Source of the DNA: Amaranthus tricolor
Lineage: Eukaryota > Streptophyta > Magnoliopsida > Caryophyllales > Amaranthaceae
Reading direction: 5' to 3'
Assembly: GCF_026212465.1 (NCBI RefSeq)
Contig: NC_080049.1
Coordinates: forward strand, 21,545,303-21,609,302
Length of the DNA: 64,000 nt
Shown: positions 59,201 to 64,000 of the stretch, piece after piece
Position numbering within the stretch: position 1 is the stretch's first letter
Layout of the letters: each line of letters begins with the position of its first letter
Made by a program: the position numbers and the translations under genes
The notes under the pieces: generated by a model
Told to the model about the DNA's origin: nothing
What the model saw: only the letters and a program-made list of their open reading frames with translations
Databases searched by the model: none

Positions 59201-59800
59201 CATCCTATTCACTAAAAATGGGACATTTACTTTTTCACGTTATCCAAAACACTTATTCAATACTTAATATCCCTTATTATACACAAAGAAATATTATAAA
59301 AAGTGAATATGAATAATCTTTGCATAGAAAATGAATCAAATAAGATATCGCTTGACTATGTTTTAATTTATAGATTAACAATAAAATAAAAATTAAGAGT
59401 TACAACTGAATAATGTCAAAAAGTAAATGTCTCATTTGCAGTGAATATGAGGGAGTAGTATTTTAAATTCGCCCCTATATCAATTAATTCAACTTTTTAT
59501 ATAGAGATAGCAAAATATGTGGGCAGGCGCAGATAACCCTTCTCCATATACATAACTTAAAAAGTTTCATATCCACCATCTATCCACCCGTTATGGCCTA
59601 TTAGATATACCCATCATAGCTATGCGCACCTCATATGTACTCATTTTTCGTATTATATATATGTACCCAATATTATTCCATATAAGCTAATTTATCTTTC
59701 TAATTTTACCTAAAACAAAATGTGTTATTATGATAAAATCAAAAATTACTCTATGAAATTCATCATATCATTTATTAAAATATAATCTAATCTTTATATT
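56300..59800. other. MITE-rich spacer
   Basis: 56690-56890 and 58920-59130 are family-B MITE bodies. About 57020-57297 is family A (inverted). 57960-58190 is the 1483-type body inverted. 59201-59455 is a MITE with 'ctacatcctattcacta' and 'gtgaatatgagggagtag' ends. 58380-58680 is more GC-balanced ('gcccccattgtc', 'ccccacccataagcc') and unidentified. No gene seen. Confidence 0.4.
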
Positions 59801-59823
59801 TATAGAAAATATTTTATCAATAT

Positions 59824-60703
59824 TTTATCAGTTGTTAAAAGTACAATCAAGTACAACTATTTGGGATCGATCATTCAAAGGAATGGGGAGATTGACAGGG
59901 ATGTAAATCATCGTATACAGGCGGGTTGGCTCAAGTGGTGAGCAGCCACCACTGTGCTATGTGATAGGAAATTCCCAAGCAAGTTAAAAGGAAAGTTCTA
60001 CCGGGCGGCAATCAGACCTGCTCTGCTATATGGGACCGAATGTTGGCCTGTAAAGAAGATTTTTGAACACAAGATGGAAGTTACAAAAATGTGTATGCTG
60101 AGGTGGATGTGTGGGCACATATTGATGGATCGAATTAGGAACCAAGAGTTTCGAAACAAACTAGGGGTAGCCCCTATATCTGGAAAAATGCACGAAAATA
60201 GATCGAAGTGGTTTTGGCGTGGGAAGAGAAAGACTTTTGACGCCCTTGTGAGGAGGGTAGAAAGCATTATAGTAGAACGTAAGAGGAGTCGAGGAAGACC
60301 CAAGAGAACTTGGGATGAGCAAATAAGAGTTGACCTGCATGAGTTAAACCTCTCTGCAAACCTGATTAAGGGTAGGAGTGGTTGGAGACGCCATATCCAT
60401 GTCTTAGATTTCTAATGTCCTCTTAGTTTACCTCTTAGTGTCCTTAACCTCTTTCTTTTCTCGTTTCCTTTCTATTAGTTTTTTGTTTTCATTTTGTAGT
60501 GGTTTTTCTTTTTATTTTATTTATAGCCCTTTAAGTTACCTTTCTCGTGTTATTACATTTCTTCTTCTTCCTCGAGCCGGAGGACTCCTTTGGCCGCGCT
60601 CTCCTTTATGGGTATGAGTTGCCGCCGTCTTTCCCTCCCCAGTCCCTGTTCTTAGTTTTTCTATGAGCGGGATACATTGGGTAGAATGATGATGATGATG
60701 ATG
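59824..60703 (+). pseudogene. RTE-clade LINE, 5'-truncated, one in-frame stop
   Basis: The frame from about 59850 reads [20 protein letters not shown], then a TGA at 59939-59941, then 153 residues including KLKGKFYRAAIRPALLYGTE and MCMLRWMCG, the C-terminal part of RTE reverse transcriptase, ending at 60415. The 3' UTR ends in ATGATG repeats. A perfect 15-bp target duplication, ATATTTTATCAATAT, flanks it (59809-59823, 60704-60718). The long clean TSD and single stop suggest a fairly recent insertion that was dead on arrival. Fragments of the same family lie at 4442-4477 and 32200-32590 (-). Confidence 0.85.
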
Positions 60704-60719
60704 ATATTTTATCAATATC

Positions 60720-60973
60720 TCAAAAGAAAAATGTAAGGTACTTTTAAGTATACTATATTTTAAAAATAAATTATTTAAAAAATTTTTGTCACTACAATGA
60801 ATGATATATAAAATAAAATAGTATATTTATGAATTATATAGCCAAGCGGATATGCAACGGGGCAAGTGGGTATGAGCGGTGCGGGTGGGTATGGGATGGG
60901 TATCTCATACCCACCACGCAGGCACCCAACACTATTACACATGGTGGGTTGGAACTTTCATACTCATACCTAT
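60720..60973. other. Spacer with 'gggtatgggtat' phrases
   Basis: 60840-60970 contains 'gcgggtgggtatgggatggg' and its complement 'ctcatacccaccacgcagg'. 59510-59640 on the other side of the RTE has similar 'tatccacccg' and 'atatacccatc' phrases. Possibly the two arms of an older hAT-like element that the RTE entered. Confidence 0.35.
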
Positions 60974-61286
60974 CCAATTGTAACACCCCGAGATTTTAAT
61001 GACGTAATTATTTAATATTTTAATACTTTATAAAGATTTTACAATTATATTTAATTATTTCTGAAATTAGTTTTAATAAATTTCTTGCATACATGAATTT
61101 AAATGTTAACTTATATACATATATATCAAAAATATAGTTACGATTTCTTAAATAAAGAGGTTCGAATCAAAATGATTATTTTATTAAAATATGTGAGGCC
61201 GCGAAGGTGAGTCTCTTAGTTGGGTCTCGTAAGAAAATGAATCGAGATAAAAATAAATAAATAAATAAACGTAATAATAAATAAAC

Positions 61287-61390
<104 letters not shown>

Positions 61391-61393
61391 GAG

Positions 61394-61400
61394 TATAAAA
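61394..61400 (+). promoter_or_regulatory. LTR TATA box
   Basis: TATAAAA just after the AAT tract and about 30 bp before the CT-rich region, consistent with the U3/R boundary near 61425. Confidence 0.5.
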
Positions 61401-63006
61401 CCCGTGAAAACCCTAAATGCTCAAACAAGAGCCGTCACTCTCCTTCTCCTCTTTCTCCGTCTTTCTCTCTTCTCCTCTGCGCGCTTCTTCTTTCCCCATC
61501 CAGCTGCGCCCTCGTTCTCCTCGCAACCAGCAGCCGCGCCACTGTGACCACCACAAGCAGCGGGCCGCGTTGTTTTGTTCTCCTCTACAGGTGGCCACAG
61601 CAGCACACTATCTTCTCCCTCCTCCCTCGCTGTGAGTAGCCGACCCACGAGCAGCCGCCAGCTGCTGTCCGATTTAAGGCTTCTCTCCATCCAGTCTTGG
61701 CTCTCGTGAACCACCACCACGACCTTCACCTCCTCTTCACCATTTTTGCTAGTTTTAAACCTTGTAAGCCATCTCCTCTTCTTCCATTTGATTCTTCTTG
61801 TTTCAATTAAAAGTTTATAAGGGTTATGTGTGATGTTGATTTTTGTGTTAAGCTCTTTGAATCTTAGTATGGGTAGTAATTAAATATGTTATCTTTGAAC
61901 ACAAAATGATTAGGGTTTGGATTTAGAAATGAAATTACAAATGATGTGCGTTATCCTAATTTTTGATAGTGTGATGATTGATTAAATAACCTTAAAAGTT
62001 GTTTGAAACTTAGTTGTTTGATTTTTGTTGTGACAGTTAGTAATGGTGATGATTGTGGTTGATTGTGGAAGTGATCTTGGTTGTTAAATTGGGGATAATA
62101 GTTGCTAGTTGTTATGGTTTGATTGTTGCGTATTATAAGTATTCTTATTAGGTTGTTATTGAAGCCATAATACATAATCTTAGTAAGGCCATGAGAATGG
62201 TGTCAACTTATTGTAGAAGGTTGTTAAGTTGTTTGTGGTGATGCTCGATTTGGAGGATGTAGCGAAGAATGTTGCGATCTGATCACTTTAAGAATTGTCC
62301 TCATGTCATAGTAGAGTTATATTTAACCTTGTGAGACTTAAGTGTGAATCGTTATAACTCAAAGTTAGTTGGTGTAATGAAACAGTTGAAATCATCCTTT
62401 TATTCTTTGCCGATGGAAAAACTTGTGTTATTGTTGAATTGATATTTATGTTTGGTGTTGAATGAGATGCGTACGTGCTAGAAGTAATTGAAAACTTGTC
62501 GTGAATGGATGGTAGTGGTTACCTTGGTTTCTAGCTGGTATGACAAAGTAGTTAAGAGAACTTATAAGTTATATTCCTAACTTGTATAGGTTCCCAGTTT
62601 ATAAGAGGAAAGTAGACACCTTAGTTGGGTGATTTTTGTAACTTGTGGTCGTGCATTGACGCTTGCAGGTACGTACACGCAGTAATTTATTATCATATTC
62701 ATTGTTTCAAAGTATTATCCATATTTCATGATTATATGCATTGCATTAGAATTATAGAACGCCAGAAAGTGAACTATGCTAGCGTATAGTCATAATAGTG
62801 ATATAGGCAAGTATAATGAAAACATTAGCAGACTATGAGAACAGATTTTTAAATAGTAGAGAACGCACCATGGTTGTGTGTGGTATCAAAGTGATTTCCT
62901 ACTTATTGAGCCTTGATGTATGATTAGTTGGCGTGACTCAACTGGATTATTTCCGGTTGATTTAATGGTCCCCTAGGTGAGGTTCGATGGGACCACCGTA
63001 AGGGGG

Positions 63007-63240
63007 GTATGAGCATGCTTGGGTCATTGGGCGCCGGGAGGCCGATAACGCCCCTTGACCGAGGTGTTACCATGCGGGCCTTGCAAACCCCAATATTGTG
63101 GCCTCTTCACTAGTTTAGTACCCCAGTGTGTTAGTTTTTCCCGAAGGTAGGACCCGAGAGGGTTAGTTGGAGGGGGCATGAGCTCATACTTTGCCATGGG
63201 CGCCGGGAGGCCGATAACGCCCTTTGCCGTGTCACTATGC
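63007..63240. repeat. Duplicated GC-rich module in the solo LTR
   Basis: GGGCGCCGGGAGGCCGATAA followed by CGCC occurs exactly twice (63029-63052 and 63198-63221), 169 bp apart, inside longer similar units ('tatgagcat...'/'catgagctc...'). It is much more GC-rich than its surroundings. Confidence 0.8.
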
Positions 63241-64000
63241 CATGAATAGAGAAAGAATCCACTACCCTTAAATATACTTCGAGAGATTAGTAGTTTTAAG
63301 GAGAAATTATGAGTAAATAGAGGTGCTTAGACAGTTGAGTAGACTCGTTATTGCCATACTAGATCGTTGTCTATAGTTTTATTGAATGACTCTAATTGTT
63401 ATAAGTTTATTAATTACTGACGTGTATGTGTTTGTTGTTGTTTGCTCATGACTCTCTATGATGTTCCTGCTATGACACATCTGACTATGGTCATTATGTG
63501 GAGTAGCAGGGGGATCATAGCTTGACGTGACAGGTATAGGAGCTTCTTTTGTTTTGCATTGGGAGAAGAGCGGAGTACGACCGTAACAATTGTGTACAAT
63601 TGTCTAATGCTTATAGCTTCTATATTACTTGTAAAGTTTTCTTTTGGGATCGTATAATTTCTTTTGTATGGAGCCATGTGACTCATTGTATGATCTATAG
63701 TTCCGCTGCGTAGTTTTTGGATGTATAGCTTGATATTACTCCTTTAGTATCCGTCAGATCGATGCGTTAACACTGGAACCACGATCCTCGTTAGAGTTGA
63801 TGATTTGAGAAGCCGACAATGATTCTTTCCGTCGTGACGTATTCTTGAAGGCATTAGAGGCGTTAGATTATTAATCTTTAGCGTTTATTTTAATTATTGT
63901 TCTCTTTTCTTTTTATGTAACACCCGAATTTCCACCCTTCCTTCACGATTCTGGTTTCGTTCAAGGGGTTGAAAATTCAGGGGTGTTACACCAATACCGA

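Noticed and set aside
61417..61729. Several GC-richer ORFs on both strands
   Set aside because: They lie in the CT-rich leader-like part of the LTR, overlap each other on both strands and have no domain.

Overview
The window is AT-rich nuclear DNA from a eudicot plant. It holds only two intact protein-coding genes in 64 kb. The first is an intronless brassinosteroid receptor kinase (BRI1 type, 1208 aa, + strand, 5615-9241). The second is a three-exon group IIc WRKY factor of the WRKY13 type (257 aa, - strand, 35305-40349). Eudicot origin rests on those two families, on the snRNA promoter elements and on the transposon families. A Caryophyllales or Amaranthaceae source is my guess from the look of the MITEs and is not demonstrated.

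Layout. 1-5400: AT-rich spacer with MITE relics, a compact locus of four abutting hairpins next to a 27-codon basic ORF (2143-2400), and a 36-bp RTE-LINE insertion with 17-bp target duplications (4442-4477). 5444-9330: BRI1 with TATA, 5' leader, two uORFs and 3' end. 9330-19000: MITEs, a 205-bp (TA)n tract and a TRIM split by a Stowaway MITE. 19040-21140: broken MULE transposase followed by a broken Ty1-copia RNase H. 22991-23120: long stem-loop. 25533-26968: long-TIR Mutator-like element. 27354-29339: 5' part of a Ty1-copia element (gag-protease, PBS, LTR) on the minus strand. 29420-30240: degenerate minisatellites. 31028-33378: MITEs, an antisense RTE fragment and a poly(A) retroposon tail. 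35305-40430: the WRKY gene, with a TRIM in intron 1 and a Harbinger MITE in its 3.6-kb intron 2. 41879-45403: a three-level transposon nest (long-TIR element > hAT > hAT). 49100-50560: L1 LINE 3' end split by a hAT element. 52099-52393: Harbinger MITE. 59824-60703: 5'-truncated RTE LINE with perfect 15-bp TSD. 60979-63990: 3-kb solo LTR with 5-bp TSD.

The most notable observation is inside the nest. The innermost hAT element carries a U5 spliceosomal snRNA gene with the invariant U5 loop. Upstream are two tandem copies of the plant snRNA promoter element (USE) and a TATA-like box at Pol II-type spacing. This looks like DNA-level capture of a whole snRNA gene by a non-autonomous transposon.

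The two genes do not form a functional unit. BRI1 acts at the plasma membrane in steroid perception. WRKY13-type factors act in the nucleus in stem and secondary-wall development. Everything between them is repeat-derived or featureless spacer.
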